From contig CALETE010000013.1 in assembly GCA_937920085.1 (NCBI GenBank), forward strand, positions 1 through 28,490: a stretch of DNA of 28,490 bases. The letters are read 5' to 3'. The DNA comes from an uncultured Alphaproteobacteria bacterium (GTDB lineage Bacteria; Pseudomonadota; Alphaproteobacteria; Caulobacterales; Caulobacteraceae). The notes beneath the pieces are model-generated. The model did no database searches. It was given only the letters and a program-made list of their open reading frames with translations, and was not told the DNA's origin. The stretch's first letter is position 1, and the number at the start of each line of letters is the position of its first letter. This document shows, piece by piece, positions 1 through 8,904 of this stretch. The position numbers and the translations under genes were made by a program.

Positions 1-2
1 AG

Positions 3-386
3 ACCTTCAAGGAGGCTGAGGCCAAGCTCCGTGCCCACCTGATCAAGCGCGGCTTTGGCGATATCGAGGTGAATGTTAGCGGCGGCTATGATCCTACCGA
101 GACGCCTGAGGACAGCCGACTGGTCCGCGCTGAAAAGGCAGTCTATGCCCGCGCCGGATCGGAAGTGACGATTTCGCCGAGGTCAGCAGGCTCATGGCCG
201 GGCTCGGTCTTCACCCAGCCCCCGGTCTCGGTTCCGGCCGGTTCCTTCGGGCTCGGCTATGGTACCGGTGCCCATGCCCCGAACGAATTCTTCGTGATCG
301 ACTCGAGCAACCCCAAGGTCCTTGGCATGGTCGACAGTGCCATGGGCTATGTGGACATGCTCTATGAGCTGGCGACGATTAAGTAG
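3..386 (+). CDS. M20-family metallopeptidase, C-terminal part (5' end outside window)
   Basis: An open frame runs in from the left edge and stops at TAG 384-386, so only about 127 C-terminal residues are visible. The visible end has the features of the M20 (ArgE/DapE/carboxypeptidase G2-like) catalytic domain. A PAGSFGLGYG segment is followed by GTGAHAPNE, whose His is the usual last metal-binding histidine of the family, and then by a helix ending in YELATIK. M20 enzymes are zinc or cobalt dependent and hydrolyse amide bonds of peptides or N-acyl amino acids. The substrate cannot be told from this fragment. The region before it (TFKEAEAKLRAHL) fits the end of the lid/dimerisation domain. The gene is convergent with the acetyltransferase gene, with an 8-nt gap and no room for a terminator. 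Confidence 0.85.
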   Translation, partial: TFKEAEAKLRAHLIKRGFGDIEVNVSGGYDPTETPEDSRLVRAEKAVYARAGSEVTISPRSAGSWPGSVFTQPPVSVPAGSFGLGYGTGAHAPNEFFVIDSSNPKVLGMVDSAMGYVDMLYELATIK

Positions 387-394
387 GGGGCGTT

Positions 395-1306
395 TCAGCC
401 TGGGGCCCTAGACCACCAAAATGAGTGATCGGTGATTGAAAAACCGCTTGAGAGATAGGTGGCTATGGCCGGCGCATTGAAATGCGCCGTGCCAATCCTT
501 GCCCAAGACATTCCCGCAGCTTTCAATCGGCTGAGTCCTTCCAGGGTTAAGGCGCGCGCCAAGCCCTTATGTCTGAAGTTTACATGCGTTCCGACCGGTT
601 CAAACGTGCCGATGCGACTTGGCGCGTCTGACCAGCAAATGCAGTTTGCCACAAGTTGTCCGTCTAATGTTTCAACCAGCAGGTCCAGCGTAGGATCATA
701 GCCGGGAGATTCTCGCAGTCGCAGGTAGTCTTGTGCACTGAAGGTCGATCTGGCCTGCTCAAGACCGATGTGGGCCAGATGATCCCATGCATTTCGGTGA
801 CACCCGGCTCGAAGGTCGGGGTCTATCCCTAGCGAGTCGCGGATTTTCATACCGATGGGTAGATGCGGCGTCGGGATCGATAGAGACAGGTCTTGGCGCA
901 TCAAAACCATGTCTGGCTCGCCCTTGCGATATCCCAGCGCCTCTAAGATTTCTATTCGGGCTAAATCTGTGGTGAAAAGGCGTACGCGCAGCATTGAGGC
1001 GCTCCTTGCCGCAGCGTCTTCCGCCCATCTGACGATCACAGGAATCCAGTTCAATGCGGTGGGGTGGACCTCAATCCAGAGATCGCCTGGGCCGTCAAAC
1101 CAAGCGACTGCTTCAAGGTCCTCGGTCCCCCAAAAATGTAGGCCACCGATGTCCTCGGTCTCGCCCCGTAAAGACCAAATGATGTCGCCAGGATGCCAAG
1201 TGGCGCTGCCCGGAAATTTCGAGGTCTGGGTTGCGCTCGCGAATTTCAGGAACGCCTCTAAATCCTCTGGCCCGGAATGGTCGCGGTCGTAACGGGCGGA
1301 GCCCAT
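395..1306 (-). CDS. GNAT-family N-acetyltransferase
   Basis: This 303-residue protein would transfer an acyl group from acetyl-CoA to an unidentified amine. The best marker is in the C-terminal half: HVNFRHKGLARALTLEGL around residues 241-258 matches the acetyl-CoA pyrophosphate-binding motif A (R/QxxGxG/A). It is followed by a GTAHFNAPAIATYLSSGF segment typical of GNAT motif B. The N-terminal half (about residues 10-140) also has a degenerate GNAT look, with LEALGYRKGEPDMVL resembling a domain end, so it may be a tandem-GNAT protein with only the second domain active. ATG 1304-1306 was chosen over the in-frame TTG at 1324. It lies one base after the stop of the upstream phosphotransferase and has a GGGGGT stretch ahead of it, which suggests translational coupling. 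Function is uncertain beyond the fold. Confidence 0.75.
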   Translation of the reverse strand: MGSARYDRDHSGPEDLEAFLKFASATQTSKFPGSATWHPGDIIWSLRGETEDIGGLHFWGTEDLEAVAWFDGPGDLWIEVHPTALNWIPVIVRWAEDAAARSASMLRVRLFTTDLARIEILEALGYRKGEPDMVLMRQDLSLSIPTPHLPIGMKIRDSLGIDPDLRAGCHRNAWDHLAHIGLEQARSTFSAQDYLRLRESPGYDPTLDLLVETLDGQLVANCICWSDAPSRIGTFEPVGTHVNFRHKGLARALTLEGLSRLKAAGMSWARIGTAHFNAPAIATYLSSGFSITDHSFWWSRAPG

Positions 1307-1307
1307 T

Positions 1308-2393
1308 CTACCCCCACATCTCAAACGTCCCGTGATCCAGGGCCTGTAGACAGCCGCCGCGGGTCATTTTCAGGAAGAGGGCATCGCCACGTTCGGTGCG
1401 CTCGACGGCCATGGCGGAGAAGACACCCATGAGCACGCCGTGGACAGCGAAGCGCTGATAGTCCCGCCAGGCGGCGTCGAGGGGATAGTCGCGCACGCCC
1501 CGCTTCAGCAATTCGGCGTGGTAGAGGCCGACAAGATCGCGCTCGTGCTCTCGGCGAGTCTCCGGTGATAGACCCGCGCTGAGGAAGTACGATACGTCAG
1601 TTAGGGCCGCGCCCAGGGTGATGGTCTGCCAGTCCAAGGTGCCCATGCGACGGGCGCCGCCCTGAACGTCGAACAGGATGTTATCGAGGCGGAAGTCGGC
1701 ATGCTGCAGGGTGATGGGAAAATCGCTCACGCCCTGCATAGCCACCACGGCAGCTGGAAGGCGGTCGACAATGGCGAGGCATTCGGGCTCCAGCTGGCCG
1801 TCATAGCGATCCTTGAAGGCCGCGACGACTGCGGGCAGGGCGGCGGCGATCTGGCCGTTCATCTCGCTATTGGCGGGGTTGAGCCATTCGATTTGGGCAA
1901 GGCTGGCGTCGCCCCAGCGGGGGGCGTGGAGGGCGGCGGCCTCTTTCAGGGCGGTAGCGGCGTCCTCCACTGAGCAGCCGGCCAGCTGGTCGCCGGCCCG
2001 AGCGGGGCCCAGGTCCTCAAGGATCAGGGTGAAGTCATGGGTCTCGGGGTTGATCTGTGCGTAGAGGGGGCGGGGGGTTGAGATGTCCACCGTCTGGGCG
2101 ATATCGCGATAGAATCCGACCTCTCGCAGGTAGAGCCGCAGGCCAGCGCCAGAGGCCCGGCTGGCGGGGTCTTTCGCTGGGAACTTGCCGACCAAGCTGG
2201 TCGGAGCCGTGTCGGGCGCTCCGGTATAGGTCAGCTCAAACCGGAAGCTGTCGCCAACCAAGCCGTTGCCCACTGGGCGCCATTGAACCTCGGTGACCTT
2301 ACCGCCCGGGAGGTCTCCTGAGGCTTGCAGGGCCGCGGTCATCCAATCGGCGTCAATAAGGTCAGGACCAAGGGCGATGGGCGGGTTTTGCAT
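1308..2393 (-). CDS. APH-fold phosphotransferase (aminoglycoside/choline kinase-like)
   Basis: This 361-residue protein has the kinase-like fold of the APH superfamily. The catalytic loop is HADFRLDN (H231, D233, N238), the Brenner motif. The metal-binding aspartate is in TLDWQ (D254). An N-terminal lobe has VGNGLVGDSFRFEL (41-54), a probable ATP-lysine in LVGKFP (K70) and a helix Glu in YLREVGFY. Proteins of this type phosphorylate hydroxyl groups of small molecules, and many chromosomal members have no known substrate, so resistance should not be inferred. ATG 2391-2393 is chosen because AGGAGG lies about 12 bases upstream. The longer open frame, back to 2600, has a low-complexity arginine-rich start that does not look like protein. 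It is followed after one base by the GNAT gene and is divergent from the sugar dehydrogenase across 177 nt. Confidence 0.85.
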   Translation of the reverse strand: MQNPPIALGPDLIDADWMTAALQASGDLPGGKVTEVQWRPVGNGLVGDSFRFELTYTGAPDTAPTSLVGKFPAKDPASRASGAGLRLYLREVGFYRDIAQTVDISTPRPLYAQINPETHDFTLILEDLGPARAGDQLAGCSVEDAATALKEAAALHAPRWGDASLAQIEWLNPANSEMNGQIAAALPAVVAAFKDRYDGQLEPECLAIVDRLPAAVVAMQGVSDFPITLQHADFRLDNILFDVQGGARRMGTLDWQTITLGAALTDVSYFLSAGLSPETRREHERDLVGLYHAELLKRGVRDYPLDAAWRDYQRFAVHGVLMGVFSAMAVERTERGDALFLKMTRGGCLQALDHGTFEMWG

Positions 2394-2570
2394 CTGATGT
2401 TGGTCCTCCTGTTGACCCCGTCGGCGTCTGGTGCGCCGATTTGGGCTGATCCCCGGTGCGACGGCGCAAAGCTCCGTCAGCCGACAGTCTAGACTCATCT
2501 GTTGGGTTTGGGACCAGAGAGAAAATGGGCTAACGAAGGCGAGCGCGTTCGCCGTTTGCCTAGGACCATC

Positions 2571-3866
2571 ATGCCTGATCTGCAAAACCCATTTACGCAA
2601 TCGGCGGCCAAGGTCTGCGTCATCGGCCTGGGCTATGTGGGTTTGCCCCTGGCAGTGGCCCTAGCGACCCATAACGATGTCATAGGCTTTGATCTCGATG
2701 CGGGCCGGGTGGTGGAACTGGCCAAGGGCCATGATCGCACCCTGGAGGTGGATGCTCCGGACCTAATGGCCGCCACGCGTCTGACTTTTTCGACGGACGA
2801 GGCGGCGTTGAAGGCCTGCAATGTCTTCATCATCACCGTGCCGACCCCCATTGACCGACAAAAGCGGCCGGATCTGACGGCCTTACTGGCGGCGAGCCGC
2901 ACAGTGGGCCGGGCCATCTCCCAGGGCGGAGTGGTGATCTATGAGTCGACGGTCTATCCAGGGGCAACCGAGGAGGATTGCGTGCCGGTCGTGGCGCAGG
3001 TGTCTGGCCTTGAGTTCAACCGTGACTTCTTTGCTGGATATAGCCCTGAGCGAGCCAATCCCGGCGACCGGACCCATCGTCTGTCCTCGATCATTAAGGT
3101 GACGGCCGGATCGACGCCAGAAGCGGCGGCCTTTGTGGATCAGCTCTATGGACAGGTGGTGACGGCGGGGACCCATCTGGCCAGCTCCATCCGGGTGGCG
3201 GAGGCGGCCAAGGTCATCGAGAACACCCAGCGGGACCTGAATATCGCCTTGGTCAATGAGTTTGCCATGATCTTCCACCGCCTGGGCATAGACACCCACG
3301 AGGTGCTGGCGGCGGCGGGGACCAAGTGGAACTTTCTGAAGTTCCAGCCAGGTCTTGTGGGTGGCCACTGTATCGGGGTCGATCCCTATTATCTGACCCA
3401 TAAGGCCGAAGATTCTGGCCATCATCCCCAGGTGATTCTGGCCGGTCGGCGGATCAATGACGGCATGGGTGGCTATATTGCCCAAGAGCTGATCAAGGCG
3501 ATGATTAAGCGTGACCTGCAGGTGCGGGGGGTGAAGGTCTTGGTGCTGGGCTTGGCCTTCAAGGAGAACTGTCCAGACCTGCGCAATACCCGGGTGATCG
3601 ATATTGTCGCTGAGCTTAAAGACTATGGCCTCGCGGTGGATGTCCATGACCCGTGGGTGAATGCCCAGGACGCCGTGGCGGAATACGGGGTCAATATGGT
3701 TCCGGCGCCCCAGGCGGGAGACTATGACGCCATCATACTGGCTGTGGCCCATCAGCAGTTTCGCGATATGGGCGTCCAGGCCATCAAGGCCCTGGGCAAG
3801 TCGGGCTGCGTATTCTTCGATGTGAAGGCGATCTTCCCGAAGGATCAGTCCGACTTCCGCCTCTAA
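2571..3866 (+). CDS. tviB: Nucleotide-sugar 6-dehydrogenase (TviB/WbpA, UDP-GlcNAc or UDP-GalNAc dehydrogenase type)
   Basis: The enzyme carries out a two-step NAD-dependent oxidation of the C6 hydroxyl of a UDP-sugar to a carboxylate, giving a uronic-acid precursor for surface polysaccharide. The 431-residue protein has the Rossmann motif VIGLGYVGLPLA (GLGYVG at 19-24), YESTVYPGATEE, GYSPERANPGD, and the catalytic-cysteine signature GGHCIGVDPYYL with Cys267. A second NAD/UDP domain follows (VLGLAFKENCPDLRNT). GYSPERxNPGD and the length fit the UDP-HexNAc dehydrogenases (TviB/WbpA/WbpO) better than UDP-glucose dehydrogenase. ATG 2571 starts just before the conserved N-terminus; its ribosome-binding site is weak. 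Its TAA overlaps the TAG of the convergent epimerase gene by 4 nt. The symbol follows the family; the exact sugar is inferred. Confidence 0.88.
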   Translation: MPDLQNPFTQSAAKVCVIGLGYVGLPLAVALATHNDVIGFDLDAGRVVELAKGHDRTLEVDAPDLMAATRLTFSTDEAALKACNVFIITVPTPIDRQKRPDLTALLAASRTVGRAISQGGVVIYESTVYPGATEEDCVPVVAQVSGLEFNRDFFAGYSPERANPGDRTHRLSSIIKVTAGSTPEAAAFVDQLYGQVVTAGTHLASSIRVAEAAKVIENTQRDLNIALVNEFAMIFHRLGIDTHEVLAAAGTKWNFLKFQPGLVGGHCIGVDPYYLTHKAEDSGHHPQVILAGRRINDGMGGYIAQELIKAMIKRDLQVRGVKVLVLGLAFKENCPDLRNTRVIDIVAELKDYGLAVDVHDPWVNAQDAVAEYGVNMVPAPQAGDYDAIILAVAHQQFRDMGVQAIKALGKSGCVFFDVKAIFPKDQSDFRL

Positions 3867-4882
3867 ATTGTATTGGGTCTGTAATAGTCCAGGTACCAGT
3901 CGACGAACTTGCCAATGCCGGTTTCGACGTCCGTGGTGGGCTCATAGCCCAGGGCTTGAATGTCGGCGATGTCTGCAGATGTGCGGACCACATCGCCCGG
4001 CTGCATGGGCATGAGGTTTAGGATCGCCTTGCGGCCCAGGCGGGCCTCTAGAACGGCGATATAGGTCATCAACTCCACGGGCTGGCTCGCGCCAATGTTC
4101 AAGATCCGCCAGGGGGCGACACCGCTGGTGGCGGGGTCTGGAGCCATGGGGTCCCAAGCGGGATTCGCGGCGGGGGGATGATCCAAGGCCGCGATGATCC
4201 CAGCGACAATGTCGTCGACATAGGTGAAGTCCCGCTGCATGCGGCCTTCGCCATAAACGTCGATGGGCTCACCCTTCAAAATCGCTGCCGTGAATTTGAA
4301 CAAGGCCATGTCAGGTCGACCCCAGGGGCCATAGACCGTGAAGAAGCGCAGCCCCGTCGAAGGAATATCGAATAGGTGGGCATAGGCATGCGCCATAGAC
4401 TCATTGGCGAGCTTGGTGGCCGCGTAGAGAGTCAGAGGGTGATTGGCTGACTCGTGGGGCGTGAAGGGCATGTGCCCATTGGCGCCGTAGGCTGAACTGG
4501 TCGATGCAAAGACCAGATGGCGTGGTTTCACCGATCGACATGCCTCAAGCACATTGAGGAAGCCGACAATATTGGAGTCCACGTAGGTACTGGGACTCTC
4601 AAGACTGTAGCGGACCCCAGCCTGAGCCGCGAGGTTGACCACTAGGTCTGGCTCTGTCGCCTCAAAGATCGCCGTCAAATCCTGGCGATCGGTCAGATCC
4701 AGGCGGTGGAATTGAAAGCCGTCCCGTGAGTCTAGGCGCGACAATCGCGCCTGTTTCAGGGTGGGGTCATAATAGCTGTTGAGGTTGTCTATCCCAACAA
4801 CCTGGTCGCCACGATCCAAAAGATGATGAGAAAGGGTCGAGCCGATAAACCCGGCTGCACCCGTAACAATGACCTTAGCCAT
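3863..4882 (-). CDS. NAD-dependent epimerase, UDP-glucuronate 4-epimerase type
   Basis: This 339-residue extended short-chain dehydrogenase most resembles the LspL/CapI UDP-glucuronate 4-epimerases, which interconvert UDP-glucuronate and UDP-galacturonate for polysaccharide synthesis. The NAD motif TGAAGFIG is at residues 7-14. IDNLNSYYDP follows at 31-40 and is typical of this subgroup. The catalytic Ser is in FASTSSAYG (126-133) and the Tyr-Lys pair is Y153/K157 in YAATK. FTVYGPWGRPDMALFKF and RDFTYVDDIV are further family markers. ATG 4880-4882 gives the usual start directly at the Rossmann strand. It lies 27 nt after the membrane dehydratase gene, so the two probably share an mRNA. Its stop overlaps that of the convergent dehydrogenase, which could make the uronic acid this enzyme uses if that enzyme accepts UDP-glucose. 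Confidence 0.9.
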   Translation of the reverse strand: MAKVIVTGAAGFIGSTLSHHLLDRGDQVVGIDNLNSYYDPTLKQARLSRLDSRDGFQFHRLDLTDRQDLTAIFEATEPDLVVNLAAQAGVRYSLESPSTYVDSNIVGFLNVLEACRSVKPRHLVFASTSSAYGANGHMPFTPHESANHPLTLYAATKLANESMAHAYAHLFDIPSTGLRFFTVYGPWGRPDMALFKFTAAILKGEPIDVYGEGRMQRDFTYVDDIVAGIIAALDHPPAANPAWDPMAPDPATSGVAPWRILNIGASQPVELMTYIAVLEARLGRKAILNLMPMQPGDVVRTSADIADIQALGYEPTTDVETGIGKFVDWYLDYYRPNTI

Positions 4883-4909
4883 GGGGTTCAGGCCTTACTG
4901 TTCGCGCGT

Positions 4910-6850
4910 CTAGCCGTTTGCGACAACGCGTAGAGCCGGTGCAGCCCCTGGCTTTTCGCCCCGGATCTGCGCCACCAGATCAAACAGGGCGCGGCGGACA
5001 AGCTCCACATCACCCTCTTCGGCGAGAGCCTCTAGGTTCAGCAGGTGGTTGGCCGTAACCCGAAGGGCAGATGAAGACACCACTTCCATAACCTTGGGCG
5101 CACAAGGAACCGATCGCTCAGTGTCGTCCAGAAGGGCTTCCGATAGCTTTTCACCAGGCCGGAGACCGGTGATTTCGATCTCGATATCTTTACCGGGCGT
5201 ACGACCCGACAGGGCAATCATCTGTCGTGCCAGATCCATAATCCTGACCGGCTCGCCCATTTCCAAGAGGAACAGCCGCGCGTCAGCACCCTCGCTGTCG
5301 CCAGCGCATGTGGCTGTCGCATGCAGGACCAACTGGGCCGCTTCTGGGATGGTCATAAAGAACCGGGCCATGTCTTCATGGGTCACGGTCACAGGGCCGC
5401 CGCGGTCAATCTGTGACTTGAAGATTGGCACCACGGACCCCGCAGACCCTAGAACATTGCCAAAGCGTACAGCCGAGAAGCGGGTCCCCGCGCCGTTTTG
5501 CTGGGCCTGGATCACCGACTCGGCCAAGCGCTTTGTGGCTCCCATGACATTGGATGGGTCCACGGCCTTATCGGTTGAGATCAGGACCATTTGAGCTGCA
5601 CCTGCAGCGCGGGCTGCCTTGGCGACATTCAGAGTGCCAATGACGTTGGTCAGCACACCCTCGCACGGGTGACATTCGACCATAGAGACGTGCTTTAGTG
5701 CTGCGGCGTGAAAGACCAAGTCAGGTTTTTCAGCTTCGAAACAGGCGGCAACTCGGGCAGAGTTTCGCACATCAACCATAGCAGCCTTGCGCGAAAGGCC
5801 CGGGCAGGTTTCGCCCAATTCACGGTCGATTTCAAAAAGTGATGTCTCTGAGAAGTCCAAGAGTGTGAGATGGGCGGCTTGAAAGGTCGCGACCTGACGG
5901 CACAGTTCCGCACCGATCGATCCCCCCGCGCCGGTCACCAGCACGCGCCGACCTTGAACGAGGGCGCGAACAGCAGCGCGGTCGAGATTGATCGGCTCAC
6001 GGGCCAGCAATTCCTCAACGCTGATCTCGCGCATGGGCAAGAGCGCCATGCCGTCATGCTGGGACAGTTCGACAATCGAGGGCAGGCGCAACAGCCGAAT
6101 GCCATCATTCTTCAGCTGGCCGAGTTGGTCAGCGGTCAGGCCCTTGAGCCGGCCGGGTTCATCCAGGAACAGGATGGCTCGCGGATAACGATTCCACCGA
6201 CGGAGGTCGGCGAGCGCGACGTCCAACTTTTCTATGCATTCGATGATGCAGACCCCGCGAACCTGTTGGCCCACATCCCGCGCATCGGGACCAACAATGC
6301 CCACAGGGGTCCAAGCCTGATCGTGACGGCGGGCCACGTCTCTCAGATAGGTATCAGCTAAGGCTGTCGGGCCAATGAGCAGAAGGGCAGGGGCCTGTGG
6401 CGTCCTATCCTGGATCGACTTCAAAGGCGCAAAGCTGTCGAGGGCGTGCTCATGAAGGGCGCGACGTAGCGTCCGGGCGCCCATACTGCCTGCCAGCTGG
6501 AGGATCGGCGCAAGGGCAAGAATTGACCTGGCAAGGCCCATAGCCCGGTCGATCACAAAAACGGTCAGGAGGAAGACGCCTACGGTCAGAACGGCCGTAC
6601 GGGCCAGGACGAGGGCGTCAGGTATGGAAACATAACGCCAGGGTGAAAGTTCACGGCGGAAAATCGAAGAAAAGAACCCAGCCAGCAGGGCATAGATCGC
6701 GACCAGCTGAGGCAGGTTCAGGGTCGAAAGGCCGCTGGAGTCGAGCCCTAGGGCGCGTGTGGCGGAGAGGAGGTAGGCAAGAAGAAATGCCAGACCGGCG
6801 ATCACTGTATCTGCGACAATGGTCTGGGCCCTGTTGGCCATCTGCTCCAT
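4910..6850 (-). CDS. Membrane nucleotide-sugar 4,6-dehydratase (CapD/WbpM/FlaA1-like)
   Basis: This 646-residue inner-membrane enzyme probably converts UDP-GlcNAc to a 4-keto-6-deoxy intermediate, the first step toward bacillosamine, QuiNAc or FucNAc type sugars. The N-terminus has four hydrophobic segments (about residues 10-28, 45-63, 83-102 and 108-124). A CoA-binding-like Rossmann domain follows (LLLIGPTALADTYLRD). The catalytic SDR domain has VLVTGAGGSIGAELC with TGAGGSIG near 306-313. In ISTDKAVDPSNVMGATKRLAE the usual Tyr is replaced by Met (about S425, M436, K440), the altered Ser-Met-Lys triad known from WbpM-type dehydratases. ATG 6848-6850 was chosen over GTG 6859 because GGAG sits 8 bases before the ATG. 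It is the first gene of a pair with the epimerase. No transferase gene is adjacent. Confidence 0.9.
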   Translation of the reverse strand: MEQMANRAQTIVADTVIAGLAFLLAYLLSATRALGLDSSGLSTLNLPQLVAIYALLAGFFSSIFRRELSPWRYVSIPDALVLARTAVLTVGVFLLTVFVIDRAMGLARSILALAPILQLAGSMGARTLRRALHEHALDSFAPLKSIQDRTPQAPALLLIGPTALADTYLRDVARRHDQAWTPVGIVGPDARDVGQQVRGVCIIECIEKLDVALADLRRWNRYPRAILFLDEPGRLKGLTADQLGQLKNDGIRLLRLPSIVELSQHDGMALLPMREISVEELLAREPINLDRAAVRALVQGRRVLVTGAGGSIGAELCRQVATFQAAHLTLLDFSETSLFEIDRELGETCPGLSRKAAMVDVRNSARVAACFEAEKPDLVFHAAALKHVSMVECHPCEGVLTNVIGTLNVAKAARAAGAAQMVLISTDKAVDPSNVMGATKRLAESVIQAQQNGAGTRFSAVRFGNVLGSAGSVVPIFKSQIDRGGPVTVTHEDMARFFMTIPEAAQLVLHATATCAGDSEGADARLFLLEMGEPVRIMDLARQMIALSGRTPGKDIEIEITGLRPGEKLSEALLDDTERSVPCAPKVMEVVSSSALRVTANHLLNLEALAEEGDVELVRRALFDLVAQIRGEKPGAAPALRVVANG

Positions 6851-7027
6851 GGATCGCACTCCGCTCGCGTCGCTTAACGCCGCACCTTAACCCGGAGAGC
6901 GCCATCGTCCAGCAAAACCCCGGCCTTCGAATGGGTCAACATCGCTTCCGTTGGCGAAAGACCCATGAAGCTAAAGCCTCAATGGATGATTCATCCTAAA
7001 GGAGCGGTTAGCCTAAGGAAATAGAAA

Positions 7028-7054
7028 AGCCGCCTCCGGAGACCGAAGGCGGCT
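7028..7054 (-). terminator. Rho-independent terminator of the porin gene
   Basis: AGCCGCCT at 7028-7035 pairs with AGGCGGCT at 7047-7054 (8 bp). Read on the minus strand the stem is followed by TTTTCTAT, so it ends the porin transcript about 27 nt after its stop codon. A TTTT run on the plus-strand side (7057-7060) means it could act in both directions. Confidence 0.85.
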
Positions 7055-7080
7055 GATTTTAGTCACAAATTGTGCGGTGC

Positions 7081-7767
7081 CTAGAAAGTCGCCTTCAGTG
7101 AGAGTGCGACGCGGCTGCCATAGATTTTGCCAAACCCATGCTCGCTCGTATCCCAGTAGCGTAGGTCTACGCCCAACTTAGACGTCAACGCATACCCAAC
7201 GCCGAGGTTCCAGGTGTTGTAGTCAGCGGGACCGACAACCGACTGGTGGCCGACAGCCGCAGATACGGACGCTTTTTCCGTCAGCGGCGCTGAGGCATTC
7301 AGTTCGTAATATGAGGCTTCACCAGTCTTGAAGGGGAATTCCGGCGAGTAATAGACCGCAGCGCCGATCGTGCCCTTGCCGACCGGGACAGACCCAGCGA
7401 CCTTAGCTTCCCAATAGGCCTCGTCCGCGCCAGACGGCTTGTTTGCGTAGCCGTAGTAGATCACGCCGACGTCGAGGGCGACGGGGCCAACCTGCGGCTT
7501 GTAACCCGCGTAGAAGTCATACTCCATGGTGGTGCCATTGTTGAAATCAACATTGGACAGCCATGTGCCCGCATAGGCCTTGCCCATTGACACATCAGCA
7601 CCGCCGAAAACTTGGCCGGCGCCATCGGTCTGGCTGATACCGCGGAACACATAGTCCGACGCAGCCCCGATGTTGTAGGTGATGGCTGGCGCATCGTCGG
7701 CCAGGGCGACACTGCCAAGGCCGAGGCTGGCAACACCAGCAATGAGTAGAACTTTTAGCGTTTGCAT
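7081..7767 (-). CDS. TorF-family putative outer-membrane porin
   Basis: This 228-residue protein has a signal peptide (MQTLKVLLIAGVASLGLGSV, likely cut after ALA at residue 23). The body consists of alternating-residue strands and ends in LSLKATF; a C-terminal Phe is typical of outer-membrane beta-barrels. Its start, ITYNIGAASDYVFRGISQTDGAGQVFGG, is the hallmark of the proteobacterial family called TorF or Gcw_chp (TIGR02001), whose members are predicted small barrels of unknown cargo. GGGGA lies 8 bases before ATG 7765-7767. It has its own terminator and 169 nt upstream to the next gene, so it is probably transcribed alone. The family assignment is firm; pore function is inferred from the family name. 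Confidence 0.88.
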   Translation of the reverse strand: MQTLKVLLIAGVASLGLGSVALADDAPAITYNIGAASDYVFRGISQTDGAGQVFGGADVSMGKAYAGTWLSNVDFNNGTTMEYDFYAGYKPQVGPVALDVGVIYYGYANKPSGADEAYWEAKVAGSVPVGKGTIGAAVYYSPEFPFKTGEASYYELNASAPLTEKASVSAAVGHQSVVGPADYNTWNLGVGYALTSKLGVDLRYWDTSEHGFGKIYGSRVALSLKATF

Positions 7768-7936
7768 AGTTTTTATCCCCGTTTTCGTCAGGCGCTGCCC
7801 GATAGACAGGCAGTTTCGCGGAATGATGACGAGTCGCCATCTTTGAACCGTCTGACCTCGGATGAGGTGCGCGACTTGCCGAATTTATGAGCGACCAAAT
7901 TTAACGTTGCATGAAAATTAGGCGTAAATCGGAGGC

Positions 7937-8740
7937 CTATCGCATGCTGAGGGAGGCCATGCCGAGGTGAGACCCGGCATCTACAAGCAGGGTCTCGCCC
8001 GTGACATGTCGCGATGCTGGCGAGGCTAGGAAGACTGCGGCAGCGGCGACATCCTCTGCGGTTGACGCGACCTTGAGCGGGGTGCCTGCAGCGGAGCCTT
8101 CTCGCATTCTTGCGACCCTTTCCTCTGGCATGCCTTTACCAAACCAAGGTGTATCGATGAATCCTGGGCATATGGCATTGACCCGAATGTGAGGGGCCAA
8201 TCCTCGGGCAAGAGACAAGGTCATGGTCGTCAATGCACCCTTTGACGCCGCATAAGGTACAGATGACCCTATCCCTGTGACCCCTGCGATGGACGAGGTA
8301 TTGACGACGGCTCCTGCGGCGGGCGCAGCTTCAAGCAAGGCGCGGGCTGCCCTCACCATCTGAAAGGCACCAATGACGTTAACCGCGTAGAGATTCTGGA
8401 AGTCTTCTGCGTTCACCGCGTCCAGATCACCGTGATTGGGTGCAAACTTGGTTGTTCCAGCATTGTTAAACAGGGCATCGATCCGACCAAAAGGGGCCGC
8501 CGCGTCGGCGATCCGGCGGCAATCAGCGTCATTTGCGACGTCGCCCTGGACCAGAACGGCTTGCGCACCCTTGGCCTCAACCTGGCGGGCCGTTTCTTGA
8601 GCTTCGTCCTGGCTCCGGGCATAGTTGATGATGACGGCTTTTGCGCCGCGTTCCGCTGTCTCGACGGCTATGGCGCGTCCCAGTCCGGTGGAGGCACCGG
8701 TGACCACGACGATATAGTCTTTGAAGTCTTGGCCGCTCAT
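7937..8740 (-). CDS. SDR-family NAD(P)-dependent oxidoreductase
   Basis: This 267-residue classical short-chain dehydrogenase has the cofactor motif TGASTGLG (14-21), NNAG (92-95), the active-site serine in NTSSIAG (149-150) and YAASK (Y163, K167). After these comes ICPGFIDTPW and the C-terminal HVTGETLLVDAG typical of FabG-like enzymes. It would oxidise or reduce an alcohol/ketone substrate that cannot be predicted. Asn-Tyr-Ala-Arg after the second strand, instead of an acidic residue, suggests NADP rather than NAD. ATG 8738-8740 has GGGGA upstream. It is divergent from cysD across 215 nt, and the porin gene follows 169 nt downstream. Confidence 0.85.
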   Translation of the reverse strand: MSGQDFKDYIVVVTGASTGLGRAIAVETAERGAKAVIINYARSQDEAQETARQVEAKGAQAVLVQGDVANDADCRRIADAAAPFGRIDALFNNAGTTKFAPNHGDLDAVNAEDFQNLYAVNVIGAFQMVRAARALLEAAPAAGAVVNTSSIAGVTGIGSSVPYAASKGALTTMTLSLARGLAPHIRVNAICPGFIDTPWFGKGMPEERVARMREGSAAGTPLKVASTAEDVAAAAVFLASPASRHVTGETLLVDAGSHLGMASLSMR

Positions 8741-8904
8741 TGTTGGTTCCCCATATCCCCTGGCTGTTCCACCTATTAGCGCTGAAGCTGCTAGGCGAAG
8801 TCAATTCTTTGGCGGCAGAGGAAGAGGAAAACTGAGGCTGGACCCAGAAGATTTTTCCCCGGCAGCCGCACTCCAGCCGAGCCTTGAGGATGCGGGTGCC
8901 CTAT

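Noticed and set aside
1308..2600. Longer phosphotransferase start at 2600
   Set aside because: The extra 69 residues lack family similarity, and a strong AGGAGG precedes ATG 2393.
2883..3752. Long minus-strand open frame of 289 codons inside the sugar dehydrogenase gene
   Set aside because: It is the antisense shadow of a strongly conserved gene, has a His/Arg-rich composition and no recognisable domain.
6874..6890. TTAA...TTAA direct repeat upstream of the membrane dehydratase, as a CtrA site
   Set aside because: The spacing is 9 nt rather than the 7 nt of the CtrA consensus TTAA-N7-TTAA.
7900..7916. TTAA-N7-TGAA near the porin and SDR genes as a CtrA site
   Set aside because: One half-site mismatches and it lies far (about 135 nt) from the porin start; chance is likely.
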